This document shows positions 16,588 through 25,250 of a stretch of DNA of 64,000 nucleotides, in pieces. The position numbers and the translations under genes are program-made. Position 1 is the stretch's first letter. Each line of letters begins with the position of its first letter. The notes under the pieces are model-generated. The model was not told the DNA's origin. It did not search any database and saw only the letters and a program-made list of their open reading frames with translations. Source of the DNA: Gemmiger formicilis (lineage in GTDB: Bacteria > Bacillota > Clostridia > Oscillospirales > Ruminococcaceae); assembly GCF_016900095.1 (NCBI RefSeq), contig NZ_JACJJP010000005.1, positions 62,001-126,000 on the forward strand, read 5' to 3'.

Positions 16588-17865
16588 ATGGAGGACAAAA
16601 TTTACAGCGAATACTGTGCCATTCTGGCCGAGGAGCTGCAGCCCGCGATGGGCTGCACCGAGCCCATCGCCGTGGCCTACTGTGCCGCGCTGGCCCGCAA
16701 GACGCTGGGCTGCCTGCCGGAGGATGTGCAGGTGTACGCCAGCGCCAACATCATCAAGAACGTCAAGAGCGTTGTCGTGCCCAACACCGGCGGCCAGCGG
16801 GGGCTGACAGTCGCCGCCGCCGCGGGCATTGTGGCGGGTGACGCCGATGCCAAATTGCAGGTGCTGGCCGGCATCACGCCGGAACAGGTGGAACAGATCG
16901 CCGGTTATGAAAAGCGGGGCATCGTCCACGTCCACCCCTCGGAGAAAGACTACATCTTTGACATTCAGGTGCGGGTGAACGCCGCCGGGCGCACCGCCTT
17001 TGCCGAGATCGCCGGCTTCCACACCAACGTCATCCGGCTGGAACAGGACGGCACCGTGCTGCTCGACCGCCCCTACACCGAGGAAGGCCCCAAGCACGCC
17101 ACCGACCGCAGCCTTTTGACGGTGGAGCGCATCGTCGAGTTTGCGGACGCCGTTAAGATCGCCGACGTGCAGCCGGTCTTGCAGCGGCAGATCGATTGCA
17201 ACACCGCCATTGCCCGGGAGGGCCTGCAGGGGCAGTGGGGCGCAAACATCGGGCGGATCTTGCTGGAATCCTACGGCGACTCCACCCACAATCGGGCCAA
17301 GGCCTGGGCCGCCGCCGGGTCGGATGCCCGGATGAACGGCTGCGAGCTGCCGGTGGTCATCAACTCGGGCAGCGGCAACCAGGGGCTGACCGCCTCGCTG
17401 CCAGTGATCATTTACGCCCGGGCGCTGGGCTCGGCGCAGGAGGAACTTTACCGGGCGCTGGTGGTTTCAAACCTGGTGACCATTCACCTGAAAACCGGCA
17501 TCGGCAGCCTGTCCGCCTACTGCGGGGCCACCGCCGCCGGGTGCGGTGCCGGGGCCGGGGTGTGCTACCTGCACGGCGGCCGGTACAAGGAGATCGCCCA
17601 CACCATCGTCAACGCGGTAGCCATCGACTCGGGCATGATCTGCGACGGCGCCAAGGCCAGCTGCGCGGCCAAGATCGCCTCGGCGGTGGAGGCGGGGTTG
17701 CTTGGCTGGAAGATGCAGCAGCACCACAGTCAGTTCTACGGCGGCGACGGCATTGTGGTCAAGGGCGTTGAGAACACCATCCGCAATGTGGGCACCCTGG
17801 CCAGCGAGGGAATGCGGGAGACCGACCGCACGATCATCCGGCTGATGACCAGCGGGATGTGCTGA
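16588..17865 (+). CDS. cyuA: L-cysteine desulfidase (CyuA / UPF0597 family)
   Basis: 425 residues. The family converts L-cysteine to pyruvate, ammonia and sulfide using an oxygen-sensitive [4Fe-4S] cluster. The hallmark N-terminal motif GCTEPIA is present with Cys23, and further conserved cysteines lie in YCGATAAGCGAGAG and MICDGAKASC near residues 310-360. The start is preceded by GAGGAGG. It is related to Fe-S serine dehydratase alpha chains, which is the main alternative annotation. The position after the peptidase and near a thioredoxin system fits cysteine and sulfur handling. Confidence 0.85.
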   Translation: MEDKIYSEYCAILAEELQPAMGCTEPIAVAYCAALARKTLGCLPEDVQVYASANIIKNVKSVVVPNTGGQRGLTVAAAAGIVAGDADAKLQVLAGITPEQVEQIAGYEKRGIVHVHPSEKDYIFDIQVRVNAAGRTAFAEIAGFHTNVIRLEQDGTVLLDRPYTEEGPKHATDRSLLTVERIVEFADAVKIADVQPVLQRQIDCNTAIAREGLQGQWGANIGRILLESYGDSTHNRAKAWAAAGSDARMNGCELPVVINSGSGNQGLTASLPVIIYARALGSAQEELYRALVVSNLVTIHLKTGIGSLSAYCGATAAGCGAGAGVCYLHGGRYKEIAHTIVNAVAIDSGMICDGAKASCAAKIASAVEAGLLGWKMQQHHSQFYGGDGIVVKGVENTIRNVGTLASEGMRETDRTIIRLMTSGMC

Positions 17866-17920
17866 GAGGCAAGCCAGCCAAAGCCCCGCCGCCGGCGCCA
17901 AACCCAAACGAATAGCAATA

Positions 17921-17969
17921 ACAACCGGCCTGCCGGGAGATCGAGAGATGTCCCCGGCAGGCCGGTTGT
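17921..17969. terminator. Bidirectional terminator
   Basis: Seventeen-base arms ACAACCGGCCTGCCGGG and complement around a 15-base loop. It sits between the convergent desulfidase and LytTR genes. Confidence 0.8.
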
Positions 17970-18734
17970 TCAAAAGTCAATGTTGGCGTATTTTTCTTTC
18001 AGCAGGGTGAGCAGTTCGGGGTATTTGTCGCGGCTGAGCAGGATTTCGCCGTCATAGCCGTCAAACTGGATGGCATAGGTTTTGCTGTTGCCATCCGCCC
18101 GGATGAAGGAAACCTTGGACAGGTTGACGATAAAGGACTGGTAACACCGGTAAAAGCCGCACCCCTCCAGCATTTGTTCCAACTGGTTCATCGTGTAGCC
18201 CAGCGGGTGAATCTCGGTGCCGGACTGGGTGACGATGCGGTTTTTGCGGTTGCTGCGCTCGACAAACAAAATGTCGCTGACCGGCGTGAGTTGGTAACCG
18301 CTGCGCGTTTTGATGAGCAGGCTGCGGTTGGCGGCCTCCCGCTTGGTCTGCTGCAAGTCGAACACATAGCGCAGGCGGTTGACCAGCGCCTGCAACGCCA
18401 GCGGGTCAAAGGGCAGCAGCAGGTAGCCGGCGCACTGGCTGCGGTAGGCTTCAAACGCCCACTCTGTGGTGTCGGCGTACATCACGACCTGTATGTCCGG
18501 CTGGTTTTGGGCGAGAACCGTGGCCAACCAATCCCCCGTGCTGGTGCGGTTGGGCGGGGCCGGCTGGTGGTTGCAAAATACAACATCCACCTTCTGCTTC
18601 TGGAGCAGGGTCACAGCCTCCTCCGAAGTGTCCGCCTCGCCTGCCAGTGTAAACACTTGATACATGCGCAGCAGGTTCCACAGTTGCGCCCTGCGTTTTT
18701 GATCGCTTTCGACGAGAAGAGCCCGCATTTTCAT
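17970..18734 (-). CDS. LytTR-type response regulator with a degenerate receiver
   Basis: 254 residues. Residues 1-120 have the receiver fold (MRALLVESDQKRRAQLWNLL...), but the phospho-acceptor strand reads VDVVFCNHQPA, with Asn where Asp is expected. Residues 145-250 are a LytTR DNA-binding domain (ILFVERSNRKNRIV, GFYRCYQSFIVNLSKV). It probably acts without canonical phosphorylation. Start at ATG 18734 after GGGGTGAAG. It lies four bases after the secreted-protein gene at the end of the ABC exporter operon, with no histidine kinase nearby, so it may sense another input or respond to the transported molecule. Confidence 0.8.
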   Translation of the reverse strand: MKMRALLVESDQKRRAQLWNLLRMYQVFTLAGEADTSEEAVTLLQKQKVDVVFCNHQPAPPNRTSTGDWLATVLAQNQPDIQVVMYADTTEWAFEAYRSQCAGYLLLPFDPLALQALVNRLRYVFDLQQTKREAANRSLLIKTRSGYQLTPVSDILFVERSNRKNRIVTQSGTEIHPLGYTMNQLEQMLEGCGFYRCYQSFIVNLSKVSFIRADGNSKTYAIQFDGYDGEILLSRDKYPELLTLLKEKYANIDF

Positions 18735-18738
18735 CTCT

Positions 18739-19230
18739 TCACCCCGCTTCTGTTTCACTTTGCCCAAAGGCCATAAATGCGTCGGTCAGGGCGTCCACGT
18801 CGCCGGTGTAGCCCGTTGTCAGCAGCGCGAACGGGCCGTTGCTGGCCGGGGAGATCAAGCTGCCGCTGTTGAACAGGTCAATGCTGCCCTCGGTCTTGAG
18901 GCTTTCGTAGGCGGCGTACTCGGCGCTGTCCTTGTCCAGCGCGTCCAGGTCCCACCAGTAAAACTCGGCCCCGCTCTCCGAGACGGCCAGCGAACACAGC
19001 CCGTCGCTGGCCAGCGTGAGGCGCTCCCCGCTGATCAGCCCTTTCTCTTCCAAGCAGGCAAGAAGGTCGTCCATCGTTTCGTCCCAGACCGGGGCGTCCG
19101 GGTCCTCATTTTGCCCGGCAGGCACGGCGGCGGCCGGCGGCACGAAATCCGGGGTGGCGGCCACATACGCGAGGGTGCCGCCAAAACAAAGCACCAGCAG
19201 GATTGAGAAGATCACCGTAAACCGTTTCAT
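18739..19230 (-). CDS. Secreted or membrane-anchored small protein of unknown function
   Basis: 163 residues with an N-terminal signal-like helix (MKRFTVIFSILLVLCFGGTL) and no lipobox cysteine in the right place. The mature part is acidic, with segments MDDLLACLEEKGLISGE and SGAEFYWWDLDALDKDSAEY. I do not recognise the family. It overlaps the ABC gene by 4 bp and precedes the LytTR gene by 4 bp, so it belongs to the same transcript and may be an extracellular partner of the exporter or regulator. Confidence 0.6.
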   Translation of the reverse strand: MKRFTVIFSILLVLCFGGTLAYVAATPDFVPPAAAVPAGQNEDPDAPVWDETMDDLLACLEEKGLISGERLTLASDGLCSLAVSESGAEFYWWDLDALDKDSAEYAAYESLKTEGSIDLFNSGSLISPASNGPFALLTTGYTGDVDALTDAFMAFGQSETEAG

Positions 19231-20981
19231 TTCGCCGCCTCCTCCCCGGTCAGGGCAAAGCCCTGCTTTTTCAGATAGTCCCGATAGGTCGGGCTGGCCG
19301 CCAGCAATTCGTCGTGGGTGCCAGTGGCTTCCAGTTCGCCGTGGTTCAGCACAACAATGAGGTCGGCATCCATCACTGTGCGCATATCGTGCGCCACCAC
19401 AATGATGGTATGGCCCTTGAGTTCCTCGCGCACTGTGCGGAAGATCGCCGCGTCGCTGCGGTGGTCAAGGCTGGCCCCGGCTTCGTCCATCAGCAGGTAG
19501 GTGGGGCGGATGTACAGGGCCCGCGCAATGGCGATGCGCTGCCGCTGCCCGCCGGACAGCAGCGCGCCCGCCGCGCCCACGTCGGTGTCATAGCCGTTTG
19601 GCAACTGGCGGATAAAGCTGTCGGCGTCGGCCAGGCGGGCCGCCTGCTCGACCCGGCGCTGGTCGGCCGGGCCGGTTTCGCCGTAGGCGATGTTGTCGCG
19701 GACCGACCCGGAGAAGAGCGGGTTATTTTGCAGGATATACCCGAACTGCCGCCGCAGTTCGCAGGGCTTCGACTCGTCCACCGGCGTGCTGCCCAGCCAG
19801 ATACGGCCGCTGTCCGGCGCATAGATGCCCTGGAGGAGTTTGAGCAGGGTGGATTTGCCCGAGCCGTTGTTGCCGATGATGGCCGTCACCTTGCCATGGG
19901 GGATCGTGAAGGACAAATCGTGCAGCACCGGCTGCTGGGGAATGTAGCCGAACGAGACCCGCTCCAGCCGGATATCCTGCGCCGTTTGTTTGTCCGGCAG
20001 CGGATTGCCTGCCTGGGGGTCCTCCTCCGGGCCGTCCAGCAGCACGCCCACATACTGCAAAGCGCCCTGGGTGCCCTTGAGGGTCTGGTAGTGGGTCAGC
20101 ACCTCCGCCGTATACTGATCCACCCGGCCCTTGTAGGTGGAGAAATCGTTGATGCCGGTCTCGGGCATTTTGCCCTGCCGGATCAAATCCGACCCGCACA
20201 ACGCGATGACGATGGTGCCGATGGTGTTGTAGAGGGAGTTGGACAGCGTCTGAACCGCCACCATGAAGGCGTAGTAGAGGTCGGCCTTGTACCGCGAATC
20301 AATGGCTTTGAGTCCCTCCGTCACTTCCAGGTCCTCCATCGCCTGGGCCTTGACGTGTTTGGCCGCCGAGATATGCTCGGAGAAAAAGGTGGTCATCACA
20401 TTCAGGCTGTCGTACCGTCGGAGCATCATCTGGTATTGCAGATGGCCCACCAGCGCGAACACCAGCACCGCGATGGGTAGCAACAGGAGCATATACAGCG
20501 AGAGCGTGCCGTCAAAGCGGTACATCTCCCAGCAGCAGCGGAAAAAGCTGTACAGGGACACAATGGTGTTGAAGGCCATCTGGACCACCAGGCTGGCCTG
20601 GGTGATGTCGTTGACCAGGCCGGAGATCAGGGCGGAGGGCTGGCGGCGCTCCACCTCCCGCATGGGCAGGTGGAGGATCTTGCGCCAGAGCAGTTTGCGC
20701 GCCCGCAGTGTGACCAGGGCGCTGCCGTACCCGCCGGTCAGGTTGATGAGCATGCTGAGCAGGGCGTTGAAAACGTTCATCAGCGCATAGCCGATGATGA
20801 CCCCGTTGTACAGCTCACCCTTGTTGATGCGGATCAGATAGTTGGAGACGGCCAGCACGACCTCGGTGTTGGCAAACCCCAGGAGCAGCGAGAGCAAAAA
20901 CAGCCACCACGGGATCGGGAAGCGGGTAAAAAAGGACAGGTACGCCCCAAAGGAGAACTTGGCTTTCTGCTTGTTTTTCAT
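19227..20981 (-). CDS. ABC exporter half-transporter, permease-ATPase fusion (second subunit)
   Basis: 584 residues: six-helix transmembrane domain, then ATPase. Walker A is GNNGSGKST near residue 372, the signature LSGGQRQR near 477, Walker B LLMDEAGAS and the H-loop VVAHD. It is type IV (MsbA/LmrA-like). Its start overlaps the stop of the preceding ABC gene (ATGA), the typical arrangement for a heterodimeric exporter. Substrate unknown; peptide, lipid or drug export are all possible. The secreted protein and LytTR regulator in the operon lean towards a peptide or envelope role. Confidence 0.88.
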   Translation of the reverse strand: MKNKQKAKFSFGAYLSFFTRFPIPWWLFLLSLLLGFANTEVVLAVSNYLIRINKGELYNGVIIGYALMNVFNALLSMLINLTGGYGSALVTLRARKLLWRKILHLPMREVERRQPSALISGLVNDITQASLVVQMAFNTIVSLYSFFRCCWEMYRFDGTLSLYMLLLLPIAVLVFALVGHLQYQMMLRRYDSLNVMTTFFSEHISAAKHVKAQAMEDLEVTEGLKAIDSRYKADLYYAFMVAVQTLSNSLYNTIGTIVIALCGSDLIRQGKMPETGINDFSTYKGRVDQYTAEVLTHYQTLKGTQGALQYVGVLLDGPEEDPQAGNPLPDKQTAQDIRLERVSFGYIPQQPVLHDLSFTIPHGKVTAIIGNNGSGKSTLLKLLQGIYAPDSGRIWLGSTPVDESKPCELRRQFGYILQNNPLFSGSVRDNIAYGETGPADQRRVEQAARLADADSFIRQLPNGYDTDVGAAGALLSGGQRQRIAIARALYIRPTYLLMDEAGASLDHRSDAAIFRTVREELKGHTIIVVAHDMRTVMDADLIVVLNHGELEATGTHDELLAASPTYRDYLKKQGFALTGEEAAK

Positions 20982-22720
20982 GCGGAGGCCCCTCCTTTCA
21001 GGTCCATCATTTCACGGCAGAACGCGCTTTGCTGCAAAACCGTCTGGCGATCGCCCGCCGCGGTGACCGTCCCGTGTTCCAGCACCAGGATCCAGTCGGC
21101 GTTTTGCAGCGTCTGGGCGTCGTGGGCCACATACACCACCGTCTTACCGGCCATCAGGGTGCGGATGCTCTTCCAGACGCAGTCCTTGCCGGCTATGTCC
21201 ATGGCGGCGGTCGCCTCGTCCAGCAGCAGGATGTCCGACTTCTGCAAAAGTGCCCGCGCTACCGAGAAGCGCTGCCGCTGCCCGCCAGACAGGCTGGCCC
21301 CGGCTTCCCCGACCGGCGTGTCGTAGCCTTCCGGCTGCTCCCGCACAAAATCCAGAATGCCCACGGCCTCACAGACCCGGTCCAGTTCCTGGTCGTCCGG
21401 CGTGCGGTCCAAACCATACAGCAGGTTTTGCCGGATGGTGCCGGAATACATCACGCTCTCCTGCGTCACATAGCCCACGGCCTGGCGGAAACTGTGCAGG
21501 GAAATACCGGCAATGTCCCGCCCGTCCACGGCGATGGTCCCCTTTGCCAGCGGGTACAGCCGGTCGATCAGGTTCAGCAGCGTTGTCTTGCCGCTGCCGG
21601 AAGGGCCCACGATCGCGGTAATTTTTCCGGCAGGGATCTCCGCGTTGAGACCGGTAAACAGCGCTGTGTTCCCGTAGGAGAAGCACACGTCCCGCAGCGA
21701 GATGTTCCCCCGGAGCACTTCCGCAGCACAGCCCTCGTCCAACGGCTCCTCCCGCTCGTCCATGATTTGGGACACGCGGTCCACAGACCCCTGCGCCCCC
21801 TTGAAGTTGGACCAGGAATTGCAGTAGTTGCTGAGGATGTTTGTGAGCTGGATTGCAAACCCATAGTAGGCGATCCACTGGGTCAGGTCCAGTGCGCCGG
21901 TGCTGTAAAAGGCGCGGCCCGCCAGGATGATCGCCACGCTTTGCAGCGCGCTGGCGATGGCGTTGATCGGCAGCGCCAGGCCGCGCACCCACAGGTCGGT
22001 CACCTCGGCCTGGTAGGAGGCTTTCATCCGTGCTTCGCCGGCGACCGTTTCTTTTTCCTCGGTGCCCATCGACTTGATCAGCAGCATATTGTTGGCCCGC
22101 TCCGCGATGGCCGCGGTCAGCTGTGCGTTGCGCCGGTTGATCAGGTCCGCCACGCCAAAGCGCATCCGCCCCAGCACAAAGGAGATCAGGATGTTGACGG
22201 GCAGCACGATCACCAGCGCCCACATCAGCCGCTGGTCATAGCTGGAAACGCGCCCCAGCATCAGCAGGCTGGAGTACGCCGTGGTGAACACCGGCAAAAG
22301 CACCTGCATGATCAGGGTGCTGATGCTGGTTACATCGGTGGTGATTCGGCTGAGCAGCTCCTTGGGGTTGTTGGCCTCATAGAATTGCAGCGGCAGATGC
22401 ACGACCTTTTTCCACACCATCCGCCGCAGGTTCCGGTCGATCCGCGCCAGGCACAGGTTGCTTGTCAGGCTGGAAATGGAGCCGATCACCAGCGATAGCA
22501 GCGTAAAAAACAGGTAGGGCAGCACGACGGCGAAAAGGCCCACCTGGCCGGCGAACAGCGCGGCGCTGTATTCGGTCGTGCTGACGCTCACATTGGCAAT
22601 GAGGGCCGATACCGCCAGATACCCCACGATCCAGAGATAGGGCAGCTGCGCCTTGCCCAGCATGGCAAAAAAGCGCCGAAAACTGCCGTACCGCTTGCGG
22701 AACAATGCGTTCTGTTCCAT
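20978..22720 (-). CDS. ABC exporter half-transporter, permease-ATPase fusion (first subunit)
   Basis: 580 residues. Six transmembrane helices precede an ATPase with Walker A GPSGSGKTT, signature LSGGQRQR, Walker B LLLDEATAAMD and H-loop YVAHD, so both nucleotide sites look consensus from this side. Start at ATG 22720 behind GGAAGGGAGAAG; an upstream in-frame alternative lacks a ribosome site. It is the first gene of a four-gene operon (ABC, ABC, secreted protein, LytTR). Its roughly 300-nt leader contains a large hairpin. Confidence 0.88.
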   Translation of the reverse strand: MEQNALFRKRYGSFRRFFAMLGKAQLPYLWIVGYLAVSALIANVSVSTTEYSAALFAGQVGLFAVVLPYLFFTLLSLVIGSISSLTSNLCLARIDRNLRRMVWKKVVHLPLQFYEANNPKELLSRITTDVTSISTLIMQVLLPVFTTAYSSLLMLGRVSSYDQRLMWALVIVLPVNILISFVLGRMRFGVADLINRRNAQLTAAIAERANNMLLIKSMGTEEKETVAGEARMKASYQAEVTDLWVRGLALPINAIASALQSVAIILAGRAFYSTGALDLTQWIAYYGFAIQLTNILSNYCNSWSNFKGAQGSVDRVSQIMDEREEPLDEGCAAEVLRGNISLRDVCFSYGNTALFTGLNAEIPAGKITAIVGPSGSGKTTLLNLIDRLYPLAKGTIAVDGRDIAGISLHSFRQAVGYVTQESVMYSGTIRQNLLYGLDRTPDDQELDRVCEAVGILDFVREQPEGYDTPVGEAGASLSGGQRQRFSVARALLQKSDILLLDEATAAMDIAGKDCVWKSIRTLMAGKTVVYVAHDAQTLQNADWILVLEHGTVTAAGDRQTVLQQSAFCREMMDLKGGASA

Positions 22721-22763
22721 TTGCTTCTCCCTTCCCTTTCCGGCCATACCCCGGAAAGCAAGA

Positions 22764-22844
22764 GAGACCCGCCGGTTTTGCGGGGAGCGCGGCGCGCCCG
22801 GTGGCCGGGGGCGCCGCAGCCGCGCACAAAACTGGCTAGGTCTC
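22764..22844. promoter_or_regulatory. Large GC-rich hairpin in the ABC operon leader
   Basis: Outer arms GAGACCCGCCGGTTTTG and GAGACCTAGCCAGTTTTG (as complement) pair over about 17 bases. Inside, GCGGCGCGCCC-type arms form a second strong stem. It lies 44-124 bp upstream of the ABC start codon and after a possible TAAAAT -10 near 22984. It could be an attenuator or a protein-binding leader. It matches no riboswitch class I know. Confidence 0.5.
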
Positions 22845-23071
22845 CATTGACTTTACTGTCCTGCCTGCGCCCGGTCAAGCGTTCGGGCGGCAGGGGCCGG
22901 CGGCGCCAGGTTTGGCTGTGTGAGGGCTGCCGCTTTCATCCTGCACACATCCTTTCCCAGACGACCGGCTTGGTTATTGGCTGTATTTTACCACATTTTT
23001 ACACGGGAAAACAGCAGCGGTGTCGATTTTGTCCGGCTGCGGGTCTATTCTGCCGCTTTCCGCCGCAGGGC

Positions 23072-23386
23072 TCAGTCATACATGTACCGGGCGATTACAT
23101 CCTTGACCTGCTGCGGCTGCATCACGCCCACATGGCTGTGAACCAGCTTGCCGTCCTTGTAAAACTGGACGGTGGGCACCGCCTGGATATGATATTGGGC
23201 GGCCAGTTGGGGATTGTCTGTGGTGTTGAGCTTGACGATGTTCAAAAAAGGGATCTCGGTGTCCAGGTCCTCGAGAATGCGGGCAAAAAGCTTACAGGGC
23301 ACGCAGGTGGTGCCGTAAAAATCGACGATCACAAAACCGTCTTGGACAAGGCTTTCAAAATTTTCGCTGTTGGCCTGTTGGATCAT
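23072..23386 (-). CDS. Thioredoxin with a CVPC active site
   Basis: 104 residues with the full thioredoxin fold. The active site is TTCVPCK in place of the classical WCGPCK, at about residues 28-34, and the cis-Pro segment is VPTVQFYKDG. The absence of the WCGPC tryptophan and glycine should change its redox potential and partners. It is the last gene of the TrxR-like / YitT / trigger-factor-like / thioredoxin operon. RBS GGAGGCAACCCC precedes the ATG. It likely reduces cytosolic disulfides using the reductase of the same operon. Confidence 0.9.
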   Translation of the reverse strand: MIQQANSENFESLVQDGFVIVDFYGTTCVPCKLFARILEDLDTEIPFLNIVKLNTTDNPQLAAQYHIQAVPTVQFYKDGKLVHSHVGVMQPQQVKDVIARYMYD

Positions 23387-23420
23387 GGGGTTGCCTCCTG
23401 TTGTGTTTCATGGGGATGGG

Positions 23421-24365
23421 TCATTCCGCGCCGGGCAGCGGGTTTTTGTCCCGGTACAGCCGGTCCGCGTGGGCGCGCCAGACCTCCTCGGCATGGGCAG
23501 CGTACTGGTTGAATGTATAGGTTTCTTTGGGCATGGCGGCCCGGGCCTCCTCCGCGGTGGTATGCCAGGTGGCGGCGTAGTCCTGCAAGAACGCGGCGTA
23601 GCCCGCCTCGGTCACGGCAAAGCCGTCGTTTTGGGCGTAATGCTGCCCCAGCAGGCAGCAGCGCAGGCTGTCAAAGCAGGTGTCCTGGGTCATGGCCACC
23701 AGTTCGGCGTAGCTCTTGACCGGGATGTTCCCGGCAAACTGCTCGGGGGTCATCTGTTCCAGCACCATGCCGCTCTGCCGGGCGATGGCCCGGCAGCGGT
23801 CCAGCTCCCGCTCCACCGCCTGCTTCCAGTCCGCCTTGCAGAGCACAAACACAGATTCGTCCAGCACCGCCCGCTTGATCCGGGCGGCCAGCGTCCAGGC
23901 GGCCTGTGCGGCGGCTTTGTCCCGCTGCTGCGCCAGCAGATAGCGCCGGTACCCGGCCACCGTGCGCACCCCCGGCAGCTTGCACGCGGCGGCCATCTCG
24001 TCGGTCAGCGCAGGCACAACCCGCTTTTGCACGGCCAGCACGGTCAGGGTGACCTCCCCCTCCGGCAGGGTCGCCGTGCGGGACTCGCCGGCCTGCATAC
24101 CGATGGCCAGGGCTTCCAGCGTTGGATTGTACATCCCGCTGCCCGCCACAAAGCGGATGCTGTCTTTTTGAAAGCGCGGCAGCGCGGAGCGCAGCGAGCA
24201 GCGGACCATATCGCCGGCAGCCACCGCGCCGCCCGGCTCCCAGGTCACATACGGGTTGCGGAGCCGGTCCAGCTCTTTTTGCAAAGCGGCCTGGTCGGGC
24301 ACAAACGCCGGGATGTCCAAAGCCACCTCATGGTAGTCCTTGGCGGCAACAAGTTTGGATTGCAT
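23421..24365 (-). CDS. Trigger-factor-like chaperone lacking the ribosome-binding domain
   Basis: 314 residues. The middle part (residues 45-120: AAGDMVRCSLRSALPRF, GMQAGESRTATLPEGEVTL) resembles the FKBP-like PPIase domain of trigger factor. The following helical part (TDEMAAACKLPGVRTVAGYR...) resembles its C-terminal chaperone arms. The usual N-terminal domain with the GFRxGxxP ribosome-docking loop is absent; only about 40 residues precede. It is therefore more likely a free foldase than a co-translational one. Gene order with thioredoxin and a reductase suggests oxidative or thiol-linked protein folding. Confidence 0.65.
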   Translation of the reverse strand: MQSKLVAAKDYHEVALDIPAFVPDQAALQKELDRLRNPYVTWEPGGAVAAGDMVRCSLRSALPRFQKDSIRFVAGSGMYNPTLEALAIGMQAGESRTATLPEGEVTLTVLAVQKRVVPALTDEMAAACKLPGVRTVAGYRRYLLAQQRDKAAAQAAWTLAARIKRAVLDESVFVLCKADWKQAVERELDRCRAIARQSGMVLEQMTPEQFAGNIPVKSYAELVAMTQDTCFDSLRCCLLGQHYAQNDGFAVTEAGYAAFLQDYAATWHTTAEEARAAMPKETYTFNQYAAHAEEVWRAHADRLYRDKNPLPGAE

Positions 24366-24374
24366 ATGTTCCTC

Positions 24375-25250
24375 CTATTTTCCCACCGGCAATGGGATGC
24401 GCGCGGCGGTGAACCCCTGACCCTGCACTTCCCGGACGGTGGCGATGGTCAAAAATGCGCCGGGGTCGATGCGGTGGATAGCTGCTTTAACGCCGTAAAG
24501 TTTCTTGTTAGGGATGACGCAGAACACCACACTGCCCGCCGTCCGCCGCAGGCCGGTGTCTGCGTGGAGCATTGTCACGCCGGCCTGTGCCTCGCAAAGC
24601 AGGGCTTGCCGGATCTCCTCGTAGTGGTCGGAGATCACCAGCAGCTGAAGCTGGGCGGCGCCTGCCACCATGGTCCGGTTCATCACAAAAGTTTCGATGG
24701 CCAGGGCCATCACGCTGAACCAGAGGTTGCGCCCGCCAGCCATCCAGAACGCCATGGCCATCACGCCGTAGTCGGCGGCCATTTTGACCCCCGCTACCGG
24801 CAGCCGGATTGTCCGGTGCAGGATCATGGCCAGCGAGTCGCTGCCGCCGGTGGAAGCGCCGGCCCGAAGTGTAACCCCCACGCCGGCCCCCACAAAGCAG
24901 GCCCCGCACACAAGGGCCGCGAAGCGGTCGGTTTCGAGCAGTGAAAAGGCGGGCAAACGCTGCCACAGCCCCAGAAACACTGGATAGGCCAGCGACCCGG
25001 CCGCTGTGTTGATGGCAAACTCCCGCCCGATGCAGGCCCATCCGGCCACCAGCAGGCCCAGGTTCAGCACAAAGACGGACACAGCAGTGTCCAGCCCAAA
25101 CAGTGTGTGGAGGATCAGCCCTACGCCAGTGGCGCCGCCCACTGCCAGCCCGGCAGGCAGGTAGACCGCCGCTACCCCGTAGGCCAGCAGCGCATTGCCG
25201 GCCAGCACGCCCGCCAGCCGCCCCAGGTAGCCCAGCCAGCCGGGTTTCAT
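24375..25250 (-). CDS. YitT-family membrane protein (DUF161/DUF2179)
   Basis: 291 residues. About five transmembrane helices (for example GNALLAYGVAAVYLPAG and FAALVCGACFVGAGVGVTL, with the conserved GASTGGSDSLAMIL) are followed by a cytosolic DUF2179 domain from residue 210 (VISDHYEEIRQALL...). The molecular function of the family is not established; transport is often suggested. Its ATG overlaps the stop of the reductase gene by 4 bp, so it is translationally coupled to it. Confidence 0.85.
   Translation of the reverse strand: MKPGWLGYLGRLAGVLAGNALLAYGVAAVYLPAGLAVGGATGVGLILHTLFGLDTAVSVFVLNLGLLVAGWACIGREFAINTAAGSLAYPVFLGLWQRLPAFSLLETDRFAALVCGACFVGAGVGVTLRAGASTGGSDSLAMILHRTIRLPVAGVKMAADYGVMAMAFWMAGGRNLWFSVMALAIETFVMNRTMVAGAAQLQLLVISDHYEEIRQALLCEAQAGVTMLHADTGLRRTAGSVVFCVIPNKKLYGVKAAIHRIDPGAFLTIATVREVQGQGFTAARIPLPVGK

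Noticed and set aside
22853-22939. A 28-codon leader peptide (MKAAALTQPNLAPP...) upstream of the ABC operon
   Set aside because: The ribosome site is weak and no regulatory codon run or precursor-peptide signature is seen. It is left as a possibility only.
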